Origin: Natronococcus sp. A-GB7
GTDB taxonomy: Archaea; Halobacteriota; Halobacteria; Halobacteriales; Natrialbaceae
NCBI RefSeq assembly: GCF_029688865.1
Contig: NZ_JARUKV010000007.1
Location: forward strand, 1-64,000
Direction of reading: 5' to 3'
DNA: 64,000 nucleotides
Of the stretch, positions 35,941 through 44,272 are shown piece by piece. Below the pieces are notes generated by a model, which did not search any database, had not been told where the DNA came from, and worked only from the letters and a program-made list of their open reading frames with translations. Both the position numbers and the translations under genes were made by a program. Every line of letters starts with the position of its first letter. Position 1 is the stretch's first letter.

Positions 35941-36270
35941 ATGGGAGTCAGGCCACCATCGAACGACGACGACGACGAGCCGGAGAGCGTCGATTTCGGA
36001 ATCGCCGCCGTCGACGCGCGTCTCAGGCGCTCGGAGCTATCGTTTCCGGCGACCAGAGACGACGTCGGCGCCGAACTCGGCCACGAGCGGATCGCGTACG
36101 ACGTCCACGGAAACGACGTCGCCCTCGGCGAGATGCTCGCGGAGACCGACCAGGAGCGGTTCGACTCGCGCCAGCAGCTGCTGAACGCGCTCCACGAACC
36201 GTTCGAGGAACACCGCCGGCAGAACTCGAACGGCGTCGTCCAGCAGTTTCGATCGATGCTGCCGTTTTAG
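35941..36270 (+). CDS. DUF5789-like haloarchaeal protein
   Basis: 109 residues. After an acidic start (NDDDDEPESVDFGIAAVDAR) it shows FPATRDDVGAELGHERIAYD and the C-terminal FDSRQQLLNALHEPFEEHRR, which fits the haloarchaeal DUF5789 family as I remember it. The function is unknown. It converges on aglJ with a gap of 12 bases. Promoter sequence TTTTGATATG lies around 35910-35920. Confidence 0.78.
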   Translation: MGVRPPSNDDDDEPESVDFGIAAVDARLRRSELSFPATRDDVGAELGHERIAYDVHGNDVALGEMLAETDQERFDSRQQLLNALHEPFEEHRRQNSNGVVQQFRSMLPF

Positions 36271-36282
36271 CCGTCCCGTTCG

Positions 36283-37296
36283 CTACTCGTCGTCTCGGTC
36301 TCGTTCGCGCTCGGCCCGCGTAATCTGCTCGAGCCGGCGGCGCTGTTCGCGGTGCAGCGTCACCAGCATGTCCGAAAGCACGCCGAACATGAGCAGCTGC
36401 ACCCCGAGCAGGATCGCGGCCGCCGAGACGACCGCCAGGATCTCGTGGCCCTGCTGGTACTGGATCCATTGCCAGAGGACGTACATCGCGACGACGCCGC
36501 CGGAGGCGATGCTCGCCGAACCGAGGCTCCCGAAATAAAACAGCGGGTTGTTGGTCTTCGCCAGCGAGTACAGCGCCAGTACGATCGTTCCACCGTCCCT
36601 GAGGGGGTGGAGGTTCGTCTCCGAGGCCTCCGGGCGGGCGCTGTAACTGACCGGGACGACCGTCGTGTCGACCCCGTGTTTGACACACTCGACGGCGAGT
36701 TCGGTCTCGATCGTGAACCCGTCCGAGTCGAGTGAGAGGCGTTCGAACGACTCGGTCGTAAACGCCCGGTAGCCCGAGAGGATGTCCTCGTACTCGGCGC
36801 CGTGGATCAGCCGGAACGAGCGGTTGATCAGTCTGTTTCCGAACCCGTTCAGCGCCTTCATCGCGTCGTCGTCCATATCCGCAAACCGGTTCCCGATAAC
36901 GTGTTCGTACCCCCGCGAGAGCGGCTCGAGCATCCGTTCGGCGTCGGCCGGGTCGTACGTGCCGTCGCCGTCGACCATCAACACGTACGGGACGGTGACG
37001 TACTCGAGGGTCTCCCTGACGGCCTGGCCCTTCCCGTCGCCGGCCTGGGTGAACACCTGGGCGCCTCGCTCGCGCGCGATCTCCCGGGTGTCGTCGTCGG
37101 AGTCGCCGTCGACGACGACGACGTTCGAGTACCCCTGTTCGCGGAAGCCGTCGATCACCCCGCCGATCGTCGCCGCCTCGTTCAGCGTCGGGATGAGGAT
37201 ACAGACCTCGTCGGTCGAAATATCGCGCGTCCGCTCGCTCATCGACAGGAACGCCTCCCGCTCGAGCGTCGACGCGCGGACCCCGTCATGCTCCAT
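36283..37296 (-). CDS. aglJ: Dolichyl-phosphate hexosyltransferase AglJ (GT2)
   Basis: 337 residues. Adds the first sugar to dolichol phosphate in S-layer N-glycan assembly. The GT2 domain includes ILIPTLNEAATIGGVIDGF, VVVDGDSDDDT, and the DxD region LMVDGDGTYDPADAER. The later segment EYEDILSGYRAFTTESFERL is typical of the AglJ/DPM1 type. Two C-terminal transmembrane helices (about 245-270 and 280-300) anchor it. ATG 37296 lies about 34 bases after an ATATATTTTT box; an alternative start is ATG 37242. Confidence 0.9.
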   Translation of the reverse strand: MEHDGVRASTLEREAFLSMSERTRDISTDEVCILIPTLNEAATIGGVIDGFREQGYSNVVVVDGDSDDDTREIARERGAQVFTQAGDGKGQAVRETLEYVTVPYVLMVDGDGTYDPADAERMLEPLSRGYEHVIGNRFADMDDDAMKALNGFGNRLINRSFRLIHGAEYEDILSGYRAFTTESFERLSLDSDGFTIETELAVECVKHGVDTTVVPVSYSARPEASETNLHPLRDGGTIVLALYSLAKTNNPLFYFGSLGSASIASGGVVAMYVLWQWIQYQQGHEILAVVSAAAILLGVQLLMFGVLSDMLVTLHREQRRRLEQITRAERERDRDDE

Positions 37297-37361
37297 TGCT
37301 CGTGAATTTCGTGTCGCAGATGAAAAATATATTGGTCATGAGTGGTACAAAATAGTCTGCG

Positions 37362-38741
37362 CTACGATTCCACTATGGAGACGAGATGCTGGCGCATCCG
37401 TCCGTCGATCGGGATGTTCGCACACCGCTCGTCGAGACCGATCGTCTGGAGCAGGAGACTCGAGTCGTCGAGCAGGGAGAGTTGGAGGTAGGTGCCCTCG
37501 CGGTAACCGTCGCTGGTTCTGGTCATGTTGATGATCTTCAGCGTCTCGTACTCCCGGAGCTGGTCGGTGATGCGTTTCTTGCCGAGGACGTTGGCGTCGA
37601 TCGCCTCGGCGAACGCGCGGTAGACGCGGTACATCTCGGTGGCCTTGAACGCCGAGCGCTCGGAGAACTCGTCCATCGTCGCCAGCGCCGCGATCGCGAT
37701 CTTCGCCTGCGTGGGACAGCCCCTGATGAGATCCTGGATCCGGGTCACCTCGGCGTCGTCGTTGGCGACCCGGACGTGGCTCTCCGTGACCTGGGCGGCG
37801 TCGTTGTCCCTGGCGACCTCGCCGGCGAGCCGGAAGAGGTCGATCGCCCGGCGGGCGTCGCCGTGTTCCTGGGCCGAAAAGGCCGAACACAGCGGGATGA
37901 CGTCGTCGGTGAGCACGTCCTCGCGGTAGGCGTCGCGGCGGCGCTCGAGGATGTCGCCGAGCTGGTTGGCGTCGTACGCCGGGAAGACGATCTCGTCGGG
38001 CGAGAAGGAACTCTCGACGCGGGTGTCGAGTCGGTCGCCGTACTTCAGGTCGTTGCTGATCCCGATCACCGTAATACTCGCCTCGACGTCGTTCTCCTCG
38101 CCCGCCCGCGAGAGTTGCATGAGGAGCTTGCTGTCGTCGGCCTCCTCGGGCGGGACGTTCTCGACGTCGTCGGGCGGTGCGAGTCGGTCGATCTCGTCTA
38201 AGACGACGATGATCGCGTCGTACAGTTCGTCGATGACCGACCAGAGCCGATCGTAGTACGCCCCCGTCGCGATCCCGGAGTGGGGAATCGTGATCCCCGT
38301 CTTCTCGGGTTCGTTCAGGCTCTTCGCGAGGTGGATGACGGTCTGGACCTCAGAGCGACGCTGAGCGCAGTCGATCACCGCCCGACCGATCCGGACGTCG
38401 TTCTCGAGGCCGCGGCCGACGACCTCCCGACTGACGTAGCGGGTAACGAGGGTCTTCCCCGAACCCGATTTCCCGAGCAGGAGCGTCCCCTTGCCCGTTC
38501 CGCCGGTGATCGTCGGCTTGAGCCGTCGGGCGACGGTCTCGATCTGGTTGTTCCGGCCGACGATCTTGTTCTGGTCGGGGACGTGGTCGATCCGCAGCAG
38601 GTCCTCGTTCGCGAAGATCCGGTCTTCCTCGTCTAACACCGAGAGCGGATCGTCGCGAGACTTGGAGCGAGAGTGGGCGACCGCGCCGTGCTCGGCGGCG
38701 TACTCGCCGAGCGTCCCCGTCCCCTCCGCGTGCAAAGGCAT
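37362..38741 (-). CDS. orc1: Orc1/Cdc6-type replication initiator
   Basis: 459 residues. AAA+ origin-binding ATPase. Walker A is LLLGKSGSGKTLVTRY, Walker B IIVVLDEIDRLAPP, sensor VIGISNDLKYGDRLDTRVES, and the C-terminal winged helix starts near residue 330 (KIAIAALATMDEFSERSAFK). The first origin-box repeat begins one base upstream of the ATG, so the initiator may control its own transcription. It and the repeat field upstream form a chromosomal origin. Confidence 0.95.
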   Translation of the reverse strand: MPLHAEGTGTLGEYAAEHGAVAHSRSKSRDDPLSVLDEEDRIFANEDLLRIDHVPDQNKIVGRNNQIETVARRLKPTITGGTGKGTLLLGKSGSGKTLVTRYVSREVVGRGLENDVRIGRAVIDCAQRRSEVQTVIHLAKSLNEPEKTGITIPHSGIATGAYYDRLWSVIDELYDAIIVVLDEIDRLAPPDDVENVPPEEADDSKLLMQLSRAGEENDVEASITVIGISNDLKYGDRLDTRVESSFSPDEIVFPAYDANQLGDILERRRDAYREDVLTDDVIPLCSAFSAQEHGDARRAIDLFRLAGEVARDNDAAQVTESHVRVANDDAEVTRIQDLIRGCPTQAKIAIAALATMDEFSERSAFKATEMYRVYRAFAEAIDANVLGKKRITDQLREYETLKIINMTRTSDGYREGTYLQLSLLDDSSLLLQTIGLDERCANIPIDGRMRQHLVSIVES

Positions 38742-38763
38742 ACACCGTCTTTCAGATGAATTT
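38742..38763 (+). repeat. Origin-box copy 1 (divergent)
   Basis: ACACCGTCTTTCAGATGAA followed by TTT. It differs from the consensus at GGA to GTC and sits immediately upstream of the orc1 start codon, where it could serve autoregulation. Confidence 0.7.
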
Positions 38764-38850
38764 TCCTTAGCTCTTTCCCTCCCGAGCGGGGGTCGCTCGC
38801 GACGAGTTCGCGTCGGAATCGACGCCGCCCGCGCACTGGTCGCGAGTCAC

Positions 38851-38873
38851 ACACCGGATTTCAGATGAATTCG
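38851..38873 (+). repeat. Origin-box copy 2
   Basis: ACACCGGATTTCAGATGAAT then TCG. Matches the consensus except at the last base of the core. Confidence 0.85.
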
Positions 38874-38907
38874 CGGGGAGGATTGACTCGTCGCTTCCCT
38901 CCCACCC

Positions 38908-38928
38908 ACACCGGATTTCAGATGAAAT
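38908..38928 (+). repeat. Origin-box copy 3
   Basis: Full consensus ACACCGGATTTCAGATGAAA then T. The sequence ahead (CCCTCCCACCC on the plus strand) is the complement of a G-string. Confidence 0.88.
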
Positions 38929-38969
38929 GCTGCGAAGCCGGGACTGTTCCCGGTTGATCGCCCCCACCC

Positions 38970-38990
38970 ACACCGAATTTCAGATGAAAT
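38970..38990 (+). repeat. Origin-box copy 4
   Basis: ACACCGAATTTCAGATGAAA then T, one mismatch (G to A). Preceded by CCCCCACCC, again a complementary G-string. Confidence 0.87.
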
Positions 38991-39142
38991 GTCGCGAGGA
39001 AGAGGGTGGTGGGGGAGAGGCCGTGACAGTCGGTCGACGGTTCGGCGTGGGCTGGATCTCCGGGAGACGACCGCGACCTGCAAGCGTCTCGAGTGCTTCT
39101 AGATCTCCGTTCGCGGGCGAGACAGCCGGTGAGTCCGCGATA

Positions 39143-39160
39143 TCATCTGAAATCCGGTGT
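39143..39160 (-). repeat. Origin-box copy 5 (inverted)
   Basis: TCATCTGAAATCCGGTGT on the plus strand, the exact reverse complement of the core. It opens the opposed half of the origin. Confidence 0.87.
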
Positions 39161-39519
39161 CGGATCGGAGAACGAACTCGAGACGTGGGCTCCCCGTGAC
39201 ACCAGTGACGTCGACACCTCGAGTCGCTCGATCCGAGTCCGCTTCCGGGCAGAGATTGGCGATATATAAACAACGGAGAAGGGTCGTCGTTCGATTGCGG
39301 AAACCCAATACAGAACGGTTGGTTCGGGATTGTCCCACTACACTACTACTACTAGATTACCACTAGAGTAAAATATATAATAGCAGTCAGAGGCCGTTCC
39401 AGTCGAGACTCCTGTAGAGATACGTAGGTCGTGTATAGCGCTCTCTGCTCTCCGTAGAGCTTCTCGAGCGAGCTCGAGCCGGAGCCATCGCCACCCCACC
39501 CCCTCCCCGCCTCCGACCG

Positions 39520-39540
39520 ATTTCATCTGAAATCCGGTGT
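39520..39540 (-). repeat. Origin-box copy 6 (inverted)
   Basis: Full-length inverted consensus (TTTCATCTGAAATCCGGTGT) followed by GGGGG. It closes the origin region on the aglF side. Confidence 0.88.
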
Positions 39541-39665
39541 GGGGGTGTCCGTCCCCAAACCAACCCCGATCGCGTTCGAACCGCCGTCCGAACCCTGAAG
39601 ATCCGTCCGGTCTACGAGGGAGAGTCGTCGCTCCCTCGAGGACCCGCTCGAGAACCAGTCGACAG

Positions 39666-40397
39666 CTACTCCAGGATCGGTGCCTCGGCTTCTCGCACGC
39701 GCCGTTCGGCTTCCTCCCGGTCTTCGGGGTAGCCGACGTCGATCCGCCAGCCGTCCATTCGGATCGCGTCGATCGTCCGTCCCGACTGGATGAGGAGATC
39801 GATCGCATCGGGCAGTTCGTACTCCCCGCGGTCGGAGGGCTGGACGAGGTGGCAGGCGTGGAAGATCGCGGGCGTGAACGTGTAGAAGCCGGTCATCACG
39901 AGGTTCGATGGCGGCTCGTCGGGTTTCTCGACGACCTCGACGATCTCGCCGTACTCGTTGGTGTCGAGCACGCCGTATCGGGAGGCCTCCTCGTAGGGAA
40001 CCTCCTCGACGAGAAAGGCCGCGTCCGCGCGCTCCTCGTGCTGGCGTTTGATCACGTCTCCGAGGTTCCCCCGGAAGACGTTGTCGCCGAGCATGAGCAC
40101 GAAGTCGTCGTCGACGTGGGGCTCGGCCTGGAGTATCGCGTGAGCGAGCCCGAGCTGTTCGCGCTGGTGGGCGTAGGTGATCGGGACGCCCTCGTAGGCG
40201 TCGCCGTAGCGCTCGATGAGCTGCTCTTTCTGGTAGCCGACGACGACGACGAGTTCGGTGACGCCGATCCCGAGCAGGTTGTCGAAGACGTCCTCGACGA
40301 GCGGCTTTCCGTCGACCTCGACGAGGGCCTTGGGTTTGTCTTCGGTGAGCGGCCGGAGGCGAGTTCCCTCACCGGCGGCCAGCACGACTGCTTGCAT
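39666..40397 (-). CDS. aglF: Sugar-1-phosphate nucleotidyltransferase (AglF-like UTP-glucose-1-phosphate uridylyltransferase)
   Basis: 243 residues from ATG 40397, the same length I remember for Haloferax AglF. It supplies UDP-glucose for S-layer glycan synthesis. N-terminal AAGEGTRLRPLTEDKPKALV is the pyrophosphorylase signature; FVLMLGDNVFRGN gives the metal-binding Asp and EVVEKPDEP the substrate site. The C-terminal WRIDVGYPEDREEAER is typical. dTDP-glucose synthesis is the alternative. It is separated from aglJ by orc1 and the origin. Confidence 0.85.
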   Translation of the reverse strand: MQAVVLAAGEGTRLRPLTEDKPKALVEVDGKPLVEDVFDNLLGIGVTELVVVVGYQKEQLIERYGDAYEGVPITYAHQREQLGLAHAILQAEPHVDDDFVLMLGDNVFRGNLGDVIKRQHEERADAAFLVEEVPYEEASRYGVLDTNEYGEIVEVVEKPDEPPSNLVMTGFYTFTPAIFHACHLVQPSDRGEYELPDAIDLLIQSGRTIDAIRMDGWRIDVGYPEDREEAERRVREAEAPILE

Positions 40398-40509
40398 GTT
40401 CGAACAGTCTCCTCGAATTACCAAATAGTTTGTGTACGTGTGACGCGGCTCGGAAAGATAGTCGGCAGCGGCGAACCCCTGGGTACTCGAGCCGGGTCCG
40501 ATCCGTGTA

Positions 40510-41502
40510 CTACTCCGACACGCGCGAGAGATCATCCGTGACCGCGCGGAGATCGGGGTGGTCCGCGAACTCCCGGTACTCCGCCGGAAGCTCCTCGAGG
40601 GAGTCCGCCGCCGCGAAGCGCTCGCGGACCGTCGCCCACCGTTCGTGGCGGACGACGACGACGGGCACCGCCTCGAGACCGAGCAGCCTGGCGATCGATA
40701 GCCGGTGTTTGCCCGCGCTGAATCGGATGATCTCACCGTCCCGGCCGATCCCGACGCGCATCTCGTGGGGGAACTCGCCTCCCAGGATCGACTTCATCGC
40801 GGCGCCGCCGGTCTCCATCCCGTCGTCCGCGCGCTCGAGGAGTTCGTCCTGGGGAACGTGCCCCTCCCCGGCCATCGACTCGTAGAGGGCGTCGAGGTCG
40901 GCACACCGCCGCTCGAGCTCCTCGGGCGTCGACGACCGCCAGTCCTCGAGCCCGTTCTCGATCTTGCAGGCCGCGTACCGGTACTTGGCGGTCGCCTCCC
41001 AAGATTCGCCGTCTCGGAACCGGGCCTCGAGCGAGCGGTGAATCCGGGTCTCGATCCACTCGGTTCGAAACCGGTCCCAGCGGCCGCCGACGACCCCGAC
41101 GATCGGTTCGGCGTGTACCGGCGAGCGTGTCGTATCGCCGTCCTTCGTCGGAAACTGGGCTTTCCCGAACCGCGACTGGTAGCGAAGATCGGCCGGATCG
41201 ATCTCGACGACCGTCGGGAGATCCGACGACGTCGGTTCGCCGGCTGCGCTCCGGTGACGGATCGCCCACCAGTAGCCCAACGCGTTCTCGTGCAGGTATC
41301 CGCGGGTTCGGCCGAGAGCCCCAGTAACTCCCGAGAGCTGGTAGAACACGAGCAGCTTCCGCCACGACGAGGTCAGGGCCGCAAGAACGAGAAGCTGATA
41401 CCCGGCGTCGGGTTCGTCGAGCGTGGCGGCGACCCCGGATCGGTCGAGTGCGTCGAACACGATCGAGCCCGTTACGAACCCCTCTGCAACGACGGCGTTC
41501 AC
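40510..41502 (-). CDS. ParB-like-fold protein, paralog 1 of 3
   Basis: 330 residues, probably from GTG 41502. N-terminal half is helical (LLVLAALTSSWRKLLVFYQL). Then VEIDPADLRYQSRF, the segment HRSLEARFRDGESWEAT, LDALYESMAGEGHVPQDELL, and the C-terminal block VGIGRDGEIIRFSAGKHRLS then IARLLGLEAVPVVVV. The GKHRL-IA-LLGL-VPV pattern recalls the ParB/sulfiredoxin nucleotide-binding fold. It shares all these blocks with the genes at 41562 and 42546. The function is unknown; context points to surface glycan synthesis. Confidence 0.75.
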   Translation of the reverse strand: MNAVVAEGFVTGSIVFDALDRSGVAATLDEPDAGYQLLVLAALTSSWRKLLVFYQLSGVTGALGRTRGYLHENALGYWWAIRHRSAAGEPTSSDLPTVVEIDPADLRYQSRFGKAQFPTKDGDTTRSPVHAEPIVGVVGGRWDRFRTEWIETRIHRSLEARFRDGESWEATAKYRYAACKIENGLEDWRSSTPEELERRCADLDALYESMAGEGHVPQDELLERADDGMETGGAAMKSILGGEFPHEMRVGIGRDGEIIRFSAGKHRLSIARLLGLEAVPVVVVRHERWATVRERFAAADSLEELPAEYREFADHPDLRAVTDDLSRVSE

Positions 41503-41561
41503 GTTGGATCCAGTGATTTAACGTGGGGGCAGAGTTACTAATACGTGAGGGAATCGGTAGA

Positions 41562-42491
41562 GTGAATCTCGTCCACAGATCTCGACGAATACTCCGCGAA
41601 GACGGCGTTCTATCTCTGCTGTGGCGATCGGTACGGTTCGTCTGGACGACGACCGTCTGGCGGCGGGAACTCGTCCAGTGGCTCCCCGCGAGCGCGGTCG
41701 CCCTGGCGTTCGCCGTCCGGAGTCGGCTCCTTCCCCACGTGAGCGACGCGAACCCGACTCGGCCGATCCGGGTCGATCCCGACGAGATCGAGTACTACCA
41801 CGGCAGCGACGATCCCTGGCGGCTCGGCCACGTCATCGACAGCGACTGGGACGACCCCGAGGGACGGTTCGAGGAGACGGCCGTCTACCGGTCGCTCGAG
41901 GCCCGGTTCCTCGAGGGCGACGACTGGGCGGAGACCGAACTCTACGCCGAGTACCGCGACCGACTCGAGGACGGCGATCCGTACTGGCGGTGTACGACGG
42001 AGGCGGAGCTCGAGGCCTACTTCGAACGGATCGACGACCTCTACGAGTCGATGGCCGAGGAGGGGTACCGCTCCCAGCGGGCGCTGCTGGCCGACGACGA
42101 CGCCGACCCCCGCGAGGAGAACACCGACGCGGTCCATCCGGTGGTCCAGGAGATCGGCGTCAACGTCTATCGGGACGGCGAACTGGTCAAGAAGGGCGCC
42201 GGCTTCCATCGGCTGGCGATCGCGAAGCTGCTCGATCTCGAGGAGATTCCGGTGACCGTGCGGGTCAGACACGCCGACTGGCAGGCGGTCAGAAACGAAA
42301 TTCGCGCGGCCTCGAGTCGCGCCGAACTGAGCGAGCGAGCCGAGTCCCACCTCGACCACCCAGATCTCCGGGACGTCGTCCCCGAGCGCTGGCGACAGTC
42401 GCAGCCCGAACTGACGGCGGACGCGGAACACGAGGCGTCGGGGGCCGACGGCTCCGAGGACGACGACGACGTTCCAGTCCCACAGCGGTAG
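41562..42491 (+). CDS. ParB-like-fold protein, paralog 2 of 3
   Basis: 309 residues from GTG 41562; a GTG 13 codons upstream is possible. A hydrophobic stretch near residues 38-55 (WLPASAVALAFAVRSRLL) may touch the membrane. Then IRVDPDEIEYYHGSDDPW, YRSLEARFLEGDDWAETELY, DDLYESMAEEGYRSQRALL, and VYRDGELVKKGAGFHRLAIA with KLLDLEEIPVTVRVRH. The tail is acidic. Divergent from paralog 1 with only about 60 bases between the starts. Confidence 0.75.
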   Translation: MNLVHRSRRILREDGVLSLLWRSVRFVWTTTVWRRELVQWLPASAVALAFAVRSRLLPHVSDANPTRPIRVDPDEIEYYHGSDDPWRLGHVIDSDWDDPEGRFEETAVYRSLEARFLEGDDWAETELYAEYRDRLEDGDPYWRCTTEAELEAYFERIDDLYESMAEEGYRSQRALLADDDADPREENTDAVHPVVQEIGVNVYRDGELVKKGAGFHRLAIAKLLDLEEIPVTVRVRHADWQAVRNEIRAASSRAELSERAESHLDHPDLRDVVPERWRQSQPELTADAEHEASGADGSEDDDDVPVPQR

Positions 42492-42545
42492 CCGACGCGG
42501 GCCGAGCCAGCACGGTTAACTACCGCTGTCCGGAACCCCTCGGAC

Positions 42546-43262
42546 GTGTCCTATCTCCTCGAGCGAGTGAAAGAAACCTGGCGACGAGACGGCGCTCGCG
42601 CGGTCGCCGACGAGACGGTCGCCCACCTCCGGTGGCGTCTCGAGGGCTCCGCGGCGTACGGCGCGGTCCGGACCCGCGAGCTCGAGCTTCGGGACCGTCA
42701 CGTCGACGCCGATCCGCTGGAGCTGACGTGGGTCGACCCCGCCGAGATCGAGTACGTCGTCGGCGAGCTGGTTCCCGACGAGAGCGCCGACTCCCACTTC
42801 GAACGCCCGAACGTCCCGAGCCAGGGGCGAGACGGAATCGGCGCCGTCCGTGGGGGCGAGTGGGACCGACCGACGGTTCCGTTCACCGAACTCTCGGAGT
42901 ACCGCCTCTTCGAGGAGCGCTTTCTCGAGGGCGTCCCCTGGACGGAGACCGAGTTCGTCGACCGTCACCGTCGCTCGCCCGACTCCGACTGGAGCGAGCG
43001 GAAGCTGTTGCACAAGCTCGAGCGCTTCGACGACCTCTACGAGACGATCGCGACGGAGGGGTATACGACTCAGCGCGAACTCGGCGGCCACCCGCTGAAC
43101 GAGATCATCGTCTACGCTGGACGGGACGGCGAACTCCGGTGGCACGAGAACGGCCGCCACCGGCTGGCGATCGCGAAGCTGCTCGACCTCGAGGCGGTGC
43201 CCGTACTGATCACGGTCCGTCACCGCAAACTGCTCTTTCCGGGCGAGCGCTCGCCGCCGTAG
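42546..43262 (+). CDS. ParB-like-fold protein, paralog 3 of 3
   Basis: 238 residues from GTG 42546, 54 bases after paralog 2 and likely cotranscribed. It is the shortest copy, lacking the long N-terminal helices. Shared blocks are LTWVDPAEIEYVVGELVP, GAVRGGEWD, YRLFEERFLEGVPWTETEFV, DDLYETIATEGYTTQREL, and RDGELRWHENGRHRLAIAKL then LDLEAVPVLITVRH. It ends at the RH motif with little tail. Convergent with a GT2 glycosyltransferase. Confidence 0.77.
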   Translation: MSYLLERVKETWRRDGARAVADETVAHLRWRLEGSAAYGAVRTRELELRDRHVDADPLELTWVDPAEIEYVVGELVPDESADSHFERPNVPSQGRDGIGAVRGGEWDRPTVPFTELSEYRLFEERFLEGVPWTETEFVDRHRRSPDSDWSERKLLHKLERFDDLYETIATEGYTTQRELGGHPLNEIIVYAGRDGELRWHENGRHRLAIAKLLDLEAVPVLITVRHRKLLFPGERSPP

Positions 43263-43282
43263 CCGGACGAGCGGTCGTCCCG

Positions 43283-44200
43283 TTAGCCGAGCCGATTCGC
43301 ACACAGCGCGAGCCGGCTCTTCGCCTCGAGGAGGATCAGCAACGCCCCACAGCCGACGCTGGCCGCCCAGTAGTAGAGGGTATAGCGCGCGTTTCCGGGA
43401 TCGATCGCCAGTGCGTGCCTGAGGTAGGCGGCTGCCGGCTCCCGTCGCCCGTTCTCGGCGTAGATGATCGCGACGTTGGCCGCAAACTCGGCGCGTCGAC
43501 GCCGGCCGACGTGTTCTCCGTGTCGCTCGAGCACCCGCCGGTAGCCCTCGAGCTTCCGGTCGGGATCGGTTCCGATCCGCTCGCCGTCGGTGTGGCGGTC
43601 CAGGAGTACCTCGGGGACGCCCTTGATCTCGGCGCCCTCGTCGGCCGCCAGCAGACGGAGGTAGAACTCGTAGTCCTGGACGGCCGGCAGCTCCTCGTCG
43701 AGGGGACCGACGTCGTCGAACGCCGACGCGCGAAAGGTCGTCGCCGAGAAGCTCCCGACGGGGTTGCCCCGCCCGAGGTCCTCGAGGGTCACCCGCTTCT
43801 GCGCCCGAATCACGTCGTAGACCGCGCCGTCACGGCGCTTCCGGTAGGAGGTGTAGACGCCGCGAACCTGCTCGGGACCCTCCCGAAAGCTCTCGAGGAC
43901 GCGCTCGAGGTGGGTCGGCGCCAGCTCGTCGTCGGAGTCCAGAAAGGAGACGAACTCGCCGGTCGCCCGTTCGATCCCGCGGTTCCGGGCGGCGTTCGCC
44001 CCGCCGTTCGTCCCGGTCTCGAGGACCACCAGCCGATCGTCGTCGTACGAGCCGAGGACCGCGTCGGTCCCGTCGGTCGAGCCGTCGTCGACGACGATCA
44101 CCTCGAGGTCGTCGCAGGTCTGTGCAAGCGCGCTGTCGATCGCCCGACCGACGACCGACGCGCGGTTGTACGTCGGGATGACGATGCTGACCGCAGGCAT
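43283..44200 (-). CDS. GT2 glycosyltransferase with C-terminal TPR-like helices
   Basis: 305 residues. GT-A domain: VSIVIPTYNRASVVGRAIDS, IVVDDGSTDGT, and the DxD-like FVSFLDSDDELAPTHLE; the acceptor side has LPAVQDYEFYLRLLAADEGA. Residues 230-275 form a TPR-like helix pair (NVAIIYAENGRREPAAAYLR, then HALAIDPGN), followed by a probable membrane helix (YWAASVGCGALLILLEA). A surface-glycan role is inferred from motif and neighbours. Confidence 0.9.
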   Translation of the reverse strand: MPAVSIVIPTYNRASVVGRAIDSALAQTCDDLEVIVVDDGSTDGTDAVLGSYDDDRLVVLETGTNGGANAARNRGIERATGEFVSFLDSDDELAPTHLERVLESFREGPEQVRGVYTSYRKRRDGAVYDVIRAQKRVTLEDLGRGNPVGSFSATTFRASAFDDVGPLDEELPAVQDYEFYLRLLAADEGAEIKGVPEVLLDRHTDGERIGTDPDRKLEGYRRVLERHGEHVGRRRRAEFAANVAIIYAENGRREPAAAYLRHALAIDPGNARYTLYYWAASVGCGALLILLEAKSRLALCANRLG

Positions 44201-44272
44201 TCAGTTGCCCTTCCTCTCGCCCCAGAAATCAAAGCCCTTTTGATCGGATCCGTATACTGCTAAACGAACTCG

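Larger units (their letters stand above)
38742..39540. other. Replication origin with origin-box repeats and AT-rich core
   Basis: Four repeats of an ACACCGGATTTCAGATGAAAT type (38742, 38851, 38908, 38970) face two inverted copies (39143, 39520) around a segment of lower GC. That segment contains GATATATAAAC at about 39259-39269 and AAAATATATAATAG at about 39370-39383. Several copies are followed on their GGTGT side by G-runs (GGGTGGGAGGG, GGGTGGGGGC, GGGGG), like the G-string described for haloarchaeal origin boxes. The adjacent orc1 gene supports an active origin or one inherited from an integrated replicon. Confidence 0.88.

Noticed and set aside
38742-39540. CRISPR or MITE explanation for the 20-base repeats
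   Set aside because: Spacing is irregular (about 109, 57, 62, 173 and 377 bases), the orientation is opposed, and the copies lie beside orc1, which fits origin boxes.
41621-44263. 880-codon plus-strand frame across two ParB-like genes and a GT2 gene
   Set aside because: It lies out of frame with paralogs 2 and 3 and antisense to the GT2 gene. The product is extremely Arg-rich.
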